Below, one piece after another: positions 45,656-54,474 of a stretch of 64,000 bases of DNA; the stretch's first letter is position 1; each line of letters begins with the position of its first letter. The position numbers and the translations under genes are program-made. Origin of the DNA: GCA-2748575 sp965222725 (GTDB lineage Bacteria > Pseudomonadota > Gammaproteobacteria > Pseudomonadales > Ketobacteraceae); the NCBI GenBank assembly GCA_965222725.1, contig OZ244969.1:4526001-4590000 (forward strand), in the 5' to 3' direction. The notes beneath the pieces were generated by a model. The model was not told the DNA's origin. It saw nothing but the letters and a program-made list of their open reading frames with translations, and ran no database searches.

Positions 45656-46660
45656 TCAGTCTGGAATTTTCACCAGATAGCGGCCTTTGTGCTGGCCGGC
45701 CAGGATTTTTTCCAGCGCATCCGGTGTTTCTTCAAGGGAAATTTCAGTCAGGGTGTTGCCGGTGAATTCGGTAAAATCACTGAACATCCAGTCCCGCCCC
45801 ATCTGGTTCCAGACATCAATTTTCACTTCCAGCGGCAGCTCAACAGAATCCACTCCCATCAGATTGATACCGCGCAGAATAAAGGGAAATACGCTGGTAT
45901 GCAGATCGCCACCTGCGGCCATACCACAACAGGCCACACTGCCACCATACTGAATGGACTTGAGCAGGTTCGCCAGAATGTCTCCCCCTACGGTGTCCAC
46001 CGCGGCAGCCCACAGGGTTTTACCCATGGGGCGTTTTTCCAGCTTCAGAATATCTTCTCTGGGGACCAGTGTTTCCACGCCGATTGACTTGAACCAGTCA
46101 GCATCCTGGAGCTTGCCGGTAACGGCATGCACTTCAAACTTGAGATTCTTCAACAGCCAGCAGGCGATTGAACCCACACCACCACTGGCACCGGTCACCA
46201 GCACCGGGCCTTGTGCCGGAGCTATCCCCACCTGCAGCAAGGTATCCACACACAGGGCTGCGGTAAAACCGGCGGTACCAAAGCACATGGCATCCCGCAG
46301 GCTCATACCTTCTGGCTTGGCAATCACCCATTTCGCAGGTACCGAGATGTACTGAGCCAGCCCCCCGGAGGTGTTCATCCCCAGGTCATAACCCATCACA
46401 ATCACTTCTTCATTGGGCTTGAAGGCCGGGCTTTTGCTTTGCACTACCACGCCTGCCGCATCAATGCCCGGTGTGTGTGGGTATTCCCGGGTAACACCCT
46501 TGTTGCCGGAAGCAGACAGAGCATCCTTGTAGTTCAGGGAGCTGTATTTGACTTTGATCAGCACCTCATTGTCAGGCAGGGAATCCATATCGCGTTCCGC
46601 TATGCGCTTGCTGTAGCCGCTGTCCCCTTCCTCGATCCAGAGTGCCTTGAAAGTTGCCAT
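45656..46660 (-). CDS. acuI: YhdH/AcuI-type NADPH-dependent acryloyl-CoA reductase
   Basis: Medium-chain dehydrogenase/reductase of 334 residues without the catalytic zinc site. The family stretch LNYKDALSASGNKGVTREYP, the nucleotide fold TGASGGVGSIACWLL and AAGGDLHTSVFPFILRGINL match the AcuI/YhdH group. These enzymes reduce acryloyl-CoA to propionyl-CoA and protect cells from acrylate, for example from dimethylsulfoniopropionate breakdown, which suits a marine host. It is followed by sohB transcribed in the same direction upstream (30-bp gap). Confidence 0.9.
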   Translation of the reverse strand: MATFKALWIEEGDSGYSKRIAERDMDSLPDNEVLIKVKYSSLNYKDALSASGNKGVTREYPHTPGIDAAGVVVQSKSPAFKPNEEVIVMGYDLGMNTSGGLAQYISVPAKWVIAKPEGMSLRDAMCFGTAGFTAALCVDTLLQVGIAPAQGPVLVTGASGGVGSIACWLLKNLKFEVHAVTGKLQDADWFKSIGVETLVPREDILKLEKRPMGKTLWAAAVDTVGGDILANLLKSIQYGGSVACCGMAAGGDLHTSVFPFILRGINLMGVDSVELPLEVKIDVWNQMGRDWMFSDFTEFTGNTLTEISLEETPDALEKILAGQHKGRYLVKIPD

Positions 46661-46690
46661 CGTTTGTCCCCCTGCTGAAAAAATGAAAAA

Positions 46691-47740
46691 TTAAAAAATA
46701 TTGCGCTCGCGGGATGACAGGCGATGCCATACCCGGACCATGGTACGCTCCAGCATGTTTTCCAGGTTCAGGCCCAGTTTTTCGGCCATGGAACGTTTGA
46801 ACTCAAAGGTCACTTCAAAAATGTCCGCATCCTTACGGCGTGAAAACAAATAATCATCGCTGGTACGCAGCTCGTCCACCAGACCAAGTTCCAGACACTG
46901 GGAACCGTACCAGTGTTCTCCGGTAGCAATCTTTTCAATATTCAACTGGGGGCGATGGTTGGACACATGGTTTTTGAACAGCTGGTGCGTTTCTTCAATC
47001 TCCTGATTAAACTTCTTCTTACCTTCTTCAGTATTCTCGCCCAGCATGGTCACCGTGCGCTTGTAATCACCGGCGGTGTAAATATCGTAATCCACATCAT
47101 ACTTGCGCAGTACCCGGTTAAAGTTGGGTAACTCTGCCACCACACCCACTGAACCCAGAATGGCAAAAGGTGCAGCCAGAATTTTATCGCCGTTACAGGC
47201 CATCATATAACCACCGCTGGCGGCCACCTTGTCGACACAGATGGTGAGCGGAATATTGTGATCCCGCACGCGGCGCAGCTGGGAAGATGCCAGACCATAG
47301 CCATGAACCTGGCCGCCAGGACTTTCCAGGCGCAATACAATTTCGTCATTTGGTGTGGCAACGGTCAACACCGCCGAAACGGCCTGACCCAGGGATTCCA
47401 CCTGACTGGCTTCAATATCCCCTTCAAAATCGATCACGAACAAGCGGGGTTTTTCCTGCTCATCCCCCTTCTTGCGCTTCTTCTCTTCCTTCTCTTTCTT
47501 TTTACGGGCTTTTTCTTCCTCTTTCAGCGCATCCTTATCAAGCACCGCTTCCTTGAGATCTCTTTCCATATCATCGTAGCGCTCATTCAGGTGCGCTATC
47601 TTTACCTCGCCCTGATGAGGCTCTTTGCGGCTACGGGACGCGGAGGCAGATGCAATGCCCCCGATGACAAACAACACGGCCACAACAATGGTGACGGTCT
47701 TTGCCAAAAACAGGCCGTATTCCGTTAACAATTCAATCAC
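46691..47740 (-). CDS. sohB: SohB inner-membrane S49 peptidase
   Basis: Membrane-bound, periplasm-facing signal-peptide-peptidase-like protease of 349 residues. One N-terminal membrane helix (TVTIVVAVLFVIGGIASA) is followed by a very basic/acidic coiled linker (EEEKARKKKEKEEKKRKK) and the S49 domain with Ser175 (KVAASGGYMMAC) and Lys227 (TAGDYKRTVTML), the expected Ser-Lys dyad about 50 residues apart. Length matches E. coli SohB. The N-terminal SohB domain (residues ~1-150) is present. The gene is probably transcribed with the acuI-like gene downstream. Confidence 0.93.
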   Translation of the reverse strand: MIELLTEYGLFLAKTVTIVVAVLFVIGGIASASASRSRKEPHQGEVKIAHLNERYDDMERDLKEAVLDKDALKEEEKARKKKEKEEKKRKKGDEQEKPRLFVIDFEGDIEASQVESLGQAVSAVLTVATPNDEIVLRLESPGGQVHGYGLASSQLRRVRDHNIPLTICVDKVAASGGYMMACNGDKILAAPFAILGSVGVVAELPNFNRVLRKYDVDYDIYTAGDYKRTVTMLGENTEEGKKKFNQEIEETHQLFKNHVSNHRPQLNIEKIATGEHWYGSQCLELGLVDELRTSDDYLFSRRKDADIFEVTFEFKRSMAEKLGLNLENMLERTMVRVWHRLSSRERNIF

Positions 47741-47816
47741 GCTTAATTCCTCGGTCTATTCCTTGATGGGTGCATATTAAACAGGTTCAGGACAGTGACA
47801 TCAACGCCAACTGCCG

Positions 47817-48467
47817 TTAATTCCACTCATTCACCGCCAGTTCGGCACGTTCATTCATGGGGCGGGCCACCAGCCCGGAGTGAGACAGACTGACGGAAAA
47901 AATGGCGCCGTCAGCCATGGGAAGATAGGTTGCACTGCCATAAACCGCGTCCACCCAGGGCAGCCAGTGACTGGTCTGAATGCTTTCCCACAAATCAAAG
48001 CCAATATCCGGTTCGCTCAGGGCATACACGGTTCGTTCGCGGGCGCGTTCGTCTTCGAGCGCAATGTAGCGGCCCTGCAGGCGGTCCAGCTTGTATCCCG
48101 GCTCAAAGCCAATGGCGGCGAACAGGCCATACCACTTGATGATTTTGGCATCCACCTGCCAGAGATCCCCGGTGACCCGGAATCGGCGCTGGTCCCCGTC
48201 AGGCAACACCAGATTCACCTGGTATTCCTGTTCCTGGGCCCGATCAAAGCTCAACGTGGCTACCGGTGTTTCGGACGTAAGGTTCTGATAGGAAAACAGG
48301 TTAACAGCCAGCAGCCCCAGCAACAGCGCCAGCGCCACGCAGGCCATACCGGTTACTCCCCGCAGCCAGGCAATAAACCACTTGCCCCGGGCAAGCGTAA
48401 CAATCCCCACCACCAGAAACACAATGCAGGTCAGAATCAGCAGACCTGCAACCCATTCATAGTCCAT
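47817..48467 (-). CDS. Two-helix membrane protein of unknown function
   Basis: 216 residues. Two hydrophobic helices (WVAGLLILTCIVFLVVGIVT and GVTGMACVALALLLGLLAV) are followed by a C-terminal soluble domain with regular beta-strand character (EYQVNLVLPDGDQRRFRVTGD, YALSEPDIGFDLWESIQ). Similar Pseudomonas proteins are often labelled as efflux-pump proteins, without support from the sequence. I see no catalytic motif. It lies 76 bp from sohB and 34 bp after nudC on the same strand. Confidence 0.75.
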   Translation of the reverse strand: MDYEWVAGLLILTCIVFLVVGIVTLARGKWFIAWLRGVTGMACVALALLLGLLAVNLFSYQNLTSETPVATLSFDRAQEQEYQVNLVLPDGDQRRFRVTGDLWQVDAKIIKWYGLFAAIGFEPGYKLDRLQGRYIALEDERARERTVYALSEPDIGFDLWESIQTSHWLPWVDAVYGSATYLPMADGAIFSVSLSHSGLVARPMNERAELAVNEWN

Positions 48468-48501
48468 TTTTCAGCCTATGGTTATTCAAACGACAGTTGA
48501 G

Positions 48502-49338
48502 TTACCAACCGCGAAATCTTGCCACTTTTTCTACATAAGTATCAATCAGATAACGGGAAATTGAGCCAACGGGTGGTATTTTTGGCAGCTGGCTGATGTG
48601 GAACCAGTGGGCTTCGCTGATTTCCTCGCCGTCCACCTGTATCTGGCCACCGTCATATTCCGCGTAAAAACCAATCATCAGCGAATGAGGAAACGGCCAG
48701 GGCTGACTGGAACGGTACTCCAGATTTTTCACAGTAATGCCCACTTCTTCGTAGATCTCGCGGTGGACTGCCTGTTCAATGGTTTCGCCGGGCTCAATAA
48801 AGCCTGCCAGGGTGCTGAACATGTTCATGGGCCAGTTGGGAGAACGGCCCAGTAATACTTCTTCGCCTCGGGTAACCAGCACAATCATACAGGGTGAGAT
48901 CCGCGGGTAACAGCTATGGCCACAGGACGGACACACCTTGGCCCGGTCAGCCGAGTGATCTTCTGTGGCTTCTCCACAGCGGCCGCAGAACTGATGATCC
49001 CGATGCCACTGGATCACCTGCAGGGCCCGCCCGGCCAGCATAAACAGCTCTTCCCCCAACTCCATGGCCAGACGCCGCATATCCTGCAGAAAAAAGGGTT
49101 CAGCGGGAGAATGTTCATCGTCTATCTCTACGGCAAAACAGGGCTGACCGTTGATCTCCCCGAGGAAATGTCGCGAGCGATAGGGAACGCCGGTTTCATC
49201 AAAGTCATCCAGCTGCGGAACCATTGGCCCCTGGGCATCCGAGAACATCAGCAGCTGGCCCTGCTGAAAGGCAAACCAGATGGCAGGGCCCTGATGTGAA
49301 CCGGGTGGAGTTACCCCCGGACTAAAGGTGAATTCCAT
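48502..49338 (-). CDS. nudC: NAD(H)/NAD-RNA diphosphatase (Nudix)
   Basis: Hydrolyses NAD(H) and removes NAD caps from RNA. The zinc ribbon is FCGRCGEATED...VCPSCGHSCYP (four Cys near residues 117-140), and the Nudix box reads GFIEPGETIEQAVHREIYEEVG with the NudC-specific SQPWPFPHSLM after it. Length is 278. The gene lies next to fimL, the same order as in P. aeruginosa. A terminator separates it from fimL. Confidence 0.95.
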   Translation of the reverse strand: MEFTFSPGVTPPGSHQGPAIWFAFQQGQLLMFSDAQGPMVPQLDDFDETGVPYRSRHFLGEINGQPCFAVEIDDEHSPAEPFFLQDMRRLAMELGEELFMLAGRALQVIQWHRDHQFCGRCGEATEDHSADRAKVCPSCGHSCYPRISPCMIVLVTRGEEVLLGRSPNWPMNMFSTLAGFIEPGETIEQAVHREIYEEVGITVKNLEYRSSQPWPFPHSLMIGFYAEYDGGQIQVDGEEISEAHWFHISQLPKIPPVGSISRYLIDTYVEKVARFRGW

Positions 49339-49370
49339 AAGAACATCCTGTCTCTTGAATCACAGATAAA

Positions 49371-49396
49371 GAAAACGGGCTTGATGCCCGTTTTCT
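49371..49396. terminator. Intrinsic terminator after fimL
   Basis: Stem GAAAACGGGC/GCCCGTTTTC with loop TTGAT, 41 bp past the fimL stop and just upstream of nudC. Read on the minus strand the stem itself ends in a T-run. Confidence 0.8.
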
Positions 49397-49436
49397 GATG
49401 GAATAATCAGCCGTTTGGCCGGACGCAACCCGGCGA

Positions 49437-51146
49437 TCAGGCTGCCTGGATGGGATACCCCAGCTCTTCGACGCTTTCCTGGGCCACATCCAGAATGCTG
49501 TCGCCCAGAGGCTTGTTGTCTTCCATACTTTCCAGATAGTAATCGATGCTGGTGAGCGCATCCGCCAGAGTTTCCAGGGTGTGCTGATCCGGTTTCAGTT
49601 TCTCTGCCAGCAGCTTGTTGCTGATAAAGTTTTCGCAGGATTTGAGCACACTGGCTGCCCGCCCGATCTGAAGGAACAGCAATCCACCCCAGACTGTATT
49701 GAGCGTGGTGGGTACGTTATTCAGATGCATACCATCCCAGTTGGAATCGATATAGGAGGTAATAGCGCGCTTGGCCAGAGACAGGCCGGCGCGGGCTTCG
49801 CTCACTACCACCCGACGGGCGTCTTCCAGCTGAGTAATGGACATGCCTTCTTTGGTGGCGCTTTCGGCATCCGCTTCGGTTGAATCCAGGCCCCCGGCTC
49901 TGGGCGCCAGGGCAGCGATACTGTTTTCCACAAACAACAGCGCATCCGCCACCGCATTGAATTGTTCGCCTTCCGGGTCCACGTCCGCTTCGGTCCAGTT
50001 CTTGACATGGTTGGCCTGATCCTTGATCACGGTGCTGGCATCTACGAGCCCCAGCATTAACAGGGTATTGCCGATCTTGACCAGGTTCTCGCTGACCCGC
50101 TGAAAGCTTTCGATATCATCGCTGTGAGCACCGCGGGCCCCAAGATCCAGGGTATCTTTTATCTGGGTCAGTTCTTCCTTGATGGCAGTCGCAACGGAAC
50201 GGATCACCGTGCCGCCGGGACCGTTCATCAGATCCCGCTCTACCTGCAGCTGCTTGTCTTTAACGCTGTTGGGAGGAATACCGAAGGACTGGTGGATTTC
50301 CTGCAGTGTATCGGTCGCCGGTTCCACCAGTGAACACAGGAACACGCATTCCTGAATGGCCGTTACCGAGGGTTCTTTTTCAAGCGACTGGGTTCCCTGA
50401 AACACCAGGGTTTTAATATGGCGATCGATCATGCCCAGCAAGGATTTTCTGGCGTTGTTGGCTTCCACTTTGCCGGTCGCCAGTGCGTCCATAACACCGC
50501 GCCCCAGCCACCAGAGTTTCGCCAGCGGCGAATCACCACTCAGGGCGTCAATACGGGAAAGCGCTCTTTCCATCAGTTTGACATTGGTGGTCAGGTTTTC
50601 ACCCTTGAACACGCCCAGCATGCCTACCTGATACATATGACGCAGCCGGCGGCTCATTTCCTCCAGCTTGCCGTGATCGGCCGGCTCGCCAGAGGTTTTA
50701 GGGGGACGCTCCGGTTGCTCGGAAACGGTGAAAAAAGTGCTTTCGGGAATCAGGTTTTTACGACTCAGGCTGCGCATCTCATTGATGGTGGGCACCAGCA
50801 GTACTGGCATGGCCCGCTGTTTGGCCTGAACGTATTCCAGGTAGTGATTCAGCACCATGATGGCACTGCTGATGGCAGCCAGCTCCTTTTCGTTGTCCTC
50901 GTGGGAACGGCTGAGAATCAGGTTACCCAGCACCACCATTTCTTCCACCATCAGGGCCGCGCCGGGAAGCTCAATCAGACGGAACACGCCCTTGAGCTGA
51001 GTCAGTTGTTCCAGGCAATGCTTCAGGCGAACATCGTTTTCCGGTTCCTCGGCATAATGTTCCAGATTCGACTCTGCCACAGACAAAGACTCGTCCAGCT
51101 GTTCCTTCACCAGATTGAGAGACGCCGTACCTTCAATTGTTACCAT
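49437..51146 (-). CDS. fimL: FimL, type IV pilus/cAMP pathway regulator resembling the ChpA N-terminus
   Basis: A 569-residue soluble helical protein. Its pattern (ELPGAALMVEEMVVLGNLIL, LNHYLEYVQAKQRAMPVLLVPTIN) is that of the N-terminal part of the chemosensory kinase ChpA/PilL. However, it ends before any kinase, CheW or receiver domain and lacks the HxxKG histidine of a working phosphotransfer site, as FimL of P. aeruginosa does. There FimL raises CyaB-dependent cAMP and supports twitching. The start at ATG 51146 (MVTIEGTAS) is favoured over a longer 583-residue reading; GGTG lies just upstream. Neighbour nudC matches the Pseudomonas order. Confidence 0.88.
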   Translation of the reverse strand: MVTIEGTASLNLVKEQLDESLSVAESNLEHYAEEPENDVRLKHCLEQLTQLKGVFRLIELPGAALMVEEMVVLGNLILSRSHEDNEKELAAISSAIMVLNHYLEYVQAKQRAMPVLLVPTINEMRSLSRKNLIPESTFFTVSEQPERPPKTSGEPADHGKLEEMSRRLRHMYQVGMLGVFKGENLTTNVKLMERALSRIDALSGDSPLAKLWWLGRGVMDALATGKVEANNARKSLLGMIDRHIKTLVFQGTQSLEKEPSVTAIQECVFLCSLVEPATDTLQEIHQSFGIPPNSVKDKQLQVERDLMNGPGGTVIRSVATAIKEELTQIKDTLDLGARGAHSDDIESFQRVSENLVKIGNTLLMLGLVDASTVIKDQANHVKNWTEADVDPEGEQFNAVADALLFVENSIAALAPRAGGLDSTEADAESATKEGMSITQLEDARRVVVSEARAGLSLAKRAITSYIDSNWDGMHLNNVPTTLNTVWGGLLFLQIGRAASVLKSCENFISNKLLAEKLKPDQHTLETLADALTSIDYYLESMEDNKPLGDSILDVAQESVEELGYPIQAA

Positions 51147-51199
51147 GTGAACACCATTTTTATAGATTCTGCCAAACGCAGATGGCAAATTTTCTAAGT

Positions 51200-51211
51200 C
51201 TTACCGGTAAG
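51200..51211. promoter_or_regulatory. 12-bp perfect palindrome upstream of fimL
   Basis: CTTACCGGTAAG lies 54 bp upstream of the fimL ATG in the promoter region on the minus strand. A regulator site is possible; none is identified. Confidence 0.35.
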
Positions 51212-51336
51212 TATAGAAAACCTGTAGAAAAGTTAGCCTCAACAGAGCAGTTTCTTTGTATTTTTTGCGAAAAACGTCGTGTTTTTTTGTTAATTATTGT
51301 TTTTAAAAAGGTTTTATCCGGCCGGCGCCATGACTG

Positions 51337-51380
51337 CGGCCCCGGTTAAGTGGCGTTGAATCAACACCTTAGCGGGGCTG
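51337..51380. ncRNA. Candidate structured RNA: 44-nt hairpin in the fimL-dnaQ gap
   Basis: CGGCCCCG (51337-51344) pairs with CGGGGCTG (51373-51380), and TTAAG (51346-51350) with CTTAG (51368-51372), separated by one bulged G. A small internal loop leads to GTT/AAC at the tip. Thirteen outer pairs with two wobble pairs is unusually strong. No T-tract follows on either strand, so it is not an intrinsic terminator. The surrounding 356-bp gap (51147-51502) holds no credible gene. It may be a small RNA, a leader element or a palindromic repeat. Confidence 0.35.
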
Positions 51381-51502
51381 ATATGTCGCCTGCGTGCTGC
51401 ATCTTTGCTGGAACAATGTACAAACCACTTTAACTGAAGACAATAACGTCTTATTTACACTATGTTTTTGGTCAACACAATAGCCAGGGTGCCTATGAAG
51501 GT

Positions 51503-52237
51503 TCAGCTGCCTACTTCGTCGCCAGTTGGGTTTTCCAGCTGGCGCCATAATACCTCCCCTGCGCTTTTTTCCAGGCCCTGCAAACGTTCATCGTGGGCGG
51601 CCAGTTCCTCGGGGGTGGCCTGCACAACCTTGAGCCGCGGGCGATCCGGGTTCAGACGAATAATCCGGGTACCGGTAACCTCTTCATCGTCGTCGCTTTC
51701 CCCCAGGGTCAGAGCTGTCTGGCCACCGGTCATGCCCAGATACACATCGGCCAGTATCTCGGCATCCAGCAAAGCGCCGTGGAGTTCCCGGTGGGAGTTG
51801 TCTATTTCATAGCGTTTACACAGGGCATCCAGGGTATTTCGCTGACCAGGGTGCATTTTGCGCGCCAGCAGAAGCGTATCCAGAATGCCGCAGAACTCAG
51901 CTGTCTTGCCGATGCCGCGGTCAAGCAATGCAAACTCGTGGTCCATAAAGCCCACGTCGAACGCCGCGTTGTGAATAACCAGCTCTGCACCACGGATATA
52001 TTCCAGGAAGGAGTCTGCGATTTCGTGAAAGCGGGGTTTGTCTTCCAGAAATTCATTGGTAATCCCGTGAACCTCGATGGCGCCGTCATCCACAATCCGG
52101 TCCGGGTTGATATAGCGATGGTAGTTATTACCGGTCAGTCGCCGGTTTATCATTTCCACGCAACCGATCTCGATAATGCGGTGGCCTTCCTGGGGTTCCA
52201 GACCCGTGGTTTCGGTATCAAGTACAATCTGACGCAT
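51503..52237 (-). CDS. dnaQ: DNA polymerase III epsilon subunit (3'-5' proofreading exonuclease)
   Basis: Proofreading subunit of the replicase core. The DEDDh motifs are present: Exo I VLDTETTGLEPQEGHRIIEIG, Exo II in the VIHNAAFDVGFMDHEF stretch, and Exo III HGALLDAEILADVYLGMTGG with the catalytic His. The length of 244 includes the C-terminal tail that binds the alpha subunit. It is transcribed from the same strand 36 bp after rnhA, the standard pairing in gammaproteobacteria, though commonly divergent in enterics. Confidence 0.96.
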   Translation of the reverse strand: MRQIVLDTETTGLEPQEGHRIIEIGCVEMINRRLTGNNYHRYINPDRIVDDGAIEVHGITNEFLEDKPRFHEIADSFLEYIRGAELVIHNAAFDVGFMDHEFALLDRGIGKTAEFCGILDTLLLARKMHPGQRNTLDALCKRYEIDNSHRELHGALLDAEILADVYLGMTGGQTALTLGESDDDEEVTGTRIIRLNPDRPRLKVVQATPEELAAHDERLQGLEKSAGEVLWRQLENPTGDEVGS

Positions 52238-52273
52238 AGTTCGCTTTTATGTCACCGTGAATTGAGAAGTGTT

Positions 52274-52711
52274 TTACAGCAGCTCGACAATGGCTTCGTT
52301 GGCCAGCTGATCCACCTTTTCATTGTCGGGGTGGCCACTGTGGCCTTTTACCCAGTGCCATTCCACCTGATGTTTCTGGCTCAGGGCATCCAGCTCCTGC
52401 CAAAGATCGGCGTTCTTCACCGGCTTTTTGCTGGCATTCTTCCAGTCTTTCTTTTTCCAGCCATGAATCCATTCGGTGATGCCCTTGCGCACATACTGGG
52501 AATCGGTGGTGAGGCTCACCTGGCACGGCCTTTTCAGGGCCTTGAGTGCCTGGATGGCGGCCATCAGCTCCATGCGGTTGTTGGTGGTATTGCTTTCCGC
52601 GCCCTTGAGGTGTTTTTCCGTGCCATTATAGCGCAGCAACGCACCCCAGCCGCCGGGCCCGGGGTTACCCTTGCAGGCGCCATCGGTATAGATTTCTACA
52701 ACTTTTGTCAT
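52274..52711 (-). CDS. rnhA: Ribonuclease HI
   Basis: Cleaves the RNA strand of RNA-DNA hybrids. The 145-residue protein carries the DEDD set: Asp10 in VEIYTDGACKGNPGPGGWG, Glu in NNRMELMAAIQAL, Asp in TTDSQYVRKGI, and the C-terminal Asp in HPDNEKVDQLANEA. The handle loop WKKKDWKNASKKPVKNADLW is present, as in E. coli. It lies between the methyltransferase gene (18 bp) and dnaQ (36 bp) in one probable operon. Confidence 0.96.
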   Translation of the reverse strand: MTKVVEIYTDGACKGNPGPGGWGALLRYNGTEKHLKGAESNTTNNRMELMAAIQALKALKRPCQVSLTTDSQYVRKGITEWIHGWKKKDWKNASKKPVKNADLWQELDALSQKHQVEWHWVKGHSGHPDNEKVDQLANEAIVELL

Positions 52712-52729
52712 CCGGTGATTTCTTCAGGT

Positions 52730-53572
52730 TTATTCTTCAATGGGTTTGTTATGGGCTTTGCTGTGCGGCTTGCCCGGGACCTTGTTGTGAACATGGGCAC
52801 GGGGTGCCGGCCGGGCGATACCGTTGATGGGTATGGAAACCAGTGATGGTGTTTTTCGCGGTTTGATTGGCGTGACTTTCGCCACCCGTTTGGTAGCCAC
52901 CATCAGGTATATGGCACCCCGCTGGGCCCACCAGCGCTTGCTGGCGTAGGAAAGCCAGCCAAACCAGCGGCTCCAGCGCTGCCCTTGATTGGGCGGGCCG
53001 TAAATAGTGCACTCGCAGCCTTCCACCTCAAAGTCCAGCAGGTTCAGCCAGTCCGACAGGCGATACGGGCTGAGAAAGTTACCACACCAGGGAACCCGGG
53101 CAGTTTTGGCCCGCAGCAAACGAATCAGCCCCCACAGACTCCAGGGATTAAATCCCACAATCACCATCTTGCCGCCGGGAATCAGGGTGCGGGAGATTTC
53201 CCGCAACAGGCGGTGGGGGTTACTGTCAAAATCCAGGCTGTGATGCAGTAAAGCCACGTCTACGGTATCGGAAGCCACCGACAATTCGGAAAACCGGCTC
53301 TGTACACAGGCCATCGGTGCCTTGGGATAGATTTCCTCACACACATAAAACTTGTGTTTGATGGGACTGGACTGAGCCATTACCTGGGGCTGCCCTACTC
53401 CGGTCTGCATCAGGTAATAGCCGAACATGGAAGGCAATACCTGATCCAGAAGCTCCCGCTCGGCATCCAGGGTTGTGCGGCCCGGTTCTGAATCGAACCA
53501 TTCGTTTACCAGATCATGCACGTAGGTGCCGGTAAAAGGTTGAAACGGTTTGAAAAGTCTGGGTAAGCTCAT
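52730..53572 (-). CDS. Class I SAM-dependent methyltransferase, substrate unknown
   Basis: 280 residues. Methyltransf_11-like fold: VDVALLHHSLDFDSNPHRLLREI (motif IV region) and RTLIPGGKMVIVGFNPWSLWGL (post motif) are clear, while the first glycine-rich motif is poorly conserved (QPQVMAQSSP), so binding of S-adenosylmethionine may be atypical. A basic Pro-rich tail (PGKPHSKAHNKP) ends the protein. It is the conserved gene between gloB and rnhA in Pseudomonas-type genomes; the function there is unknown to me. Divergent from gloB. Confidence 0.85.
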   Translation of the reverse strand: MSLPRLFKPFQPFTGTYVHDLVNEWFDSEPGRTTLDAERELLDQVLPSMFGYYLMQTGVGQPQVMAQSSPIKHKFYVCEEIYPKAPMACVQSRFSELSVASDTVDVALLHHSLDFDSNPHRLLREISRTLIPGGKMVIVGFNPWSLWGLIRLLRAKTARVPWCGNFLSPYRLSDWLNLLDFEVEGCECTIYGPPNQGQRWSRWFGWLSYASKRWWAQRGAIYLMVATKRVAKVTPIKPRKTPSLVSIPINGIARPAPRAHVHNKVPGKPHSKAHNKPIEE

Positions 53573-53682
53573 ATGAATTCGGGACGTTAGGCGTTAAGCT
53601 ATTGAGCATACTCATAATCCTTGCCAGCGACAACGCTCCTGGGACACTTTAAGCCAAAAGCCGTAGATTCGAGGGTATCTAC

Positions 53683-54456
53683 ATGAAAATTTCACCAATT
53701 CCCGCATTCATGGACAACTACATCTGGCAATTGAATGATGGCAGCAAGGCCTACGTGGTTGACCCCGGTGATGCCAAACCCGTCATCAGTTTTCTGGAGG
53801 GTAATCAGCTCACCTTGGCGGGCATTATCCTGACCCACCACCACTGGGACCACACCGGCGGTATCAGAGAATTGCTGGATCTCTGGCCCGGAATTCCGGT
53901 GTACGGCCCTGCCCATGAAAAGATTGCCGATGTTACCCACCCACTGGAGGAAGGAGACACAATCCATGTGCTGGGCCAAACCTTTAAAGTGATTGATGTG
54001 CCTGGCCATACCGCCGGCCATATCGCCTATTACAGCGAGCAGGAAGATGACCACGATATCCTGTTTTGTGGTGATACCCTGTTTTCCTCCGGTTGCGGCC
54101 GTCTGTTTGAAGGTACCGCTGCCCAGATGTTCGAATCACTCAGCAAGCTTAAAGAACTGCCTGCAGAAACCCTGGTGTACTGCACCCATGAGTACACCAC
54201 CGCAAATTTGAAATTTGCCCATGCCGTAGAGCCCAATAACAGCGATATTGCCGCTAGAATAAAAGAAGTGGATCAGTTAAGAGCCCAGAACATTCCAACG
54301 GTGCCCAGTACCATTGGTCTGGAGCTCCGGGTAAATCCGTTTTTACGCTGGGACGCCCCCGAGGTGGTGAACAGCGCCAACGAACGATCCGAAACCATGA
54401 GCACCGAGCCCGTCGAGGTTTTCGCCGCCATTCGTGCCTGGAAAGATCATTTTTAA
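53683..54456 (+). CDS. gloB: Hydroxyacylglutathione hydrolase (glyoxalase II)
   Basis: Splits S-lactoylglutathione to lactate and glutathione in methylglyoxal detoxification. The metallo-beta-lactamase metal motif is LTHHHWDHTGG, followed by VIDVPGHTAGHIAYY, LFCGDTLFSSGCGRLFEGTA and YCTHEYTTANLKFA, all glyoxalase-II-specific. Length is 257. mltD starts 18 bp downstream on the same strand. The gene is divergent from the methyltransferase gene across 110 bp. Confidence 0.95.
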   Translation: MKISPIPAFMDNYIWQLNDGSKAYVVDPGDAKPVISFLEGNQLTLAGIILTHHHWDHTGGIRELLDLWPGIPVYGPAHEKIADVTHPLEEGDTIHVLGQTFKVIDVPGHTAGHIAYYSEQEDDHDILFCGDTLFSSGCGRLFEGTAAQMFESLSKLKELPAETLVYCTHEYTTANLKFAHAVEPNNSDIAARIKEVDQLRAQNIPTVPSTIGLELRVNPFLRWDAPEVVNSANERSETMSTEPVEVFAAIRAWKDHF

Positions 54457-54474
54457 GGAAGACAGTCAGTAGTA

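Noticed and set aside
51137..51349. A 70-codon frame in the fimL-dnaQ gap
   Set aside because: It starts inside fimL on the other strand, has a low-complexity Phe/Lys/Val-rich composition and no initiation signal.
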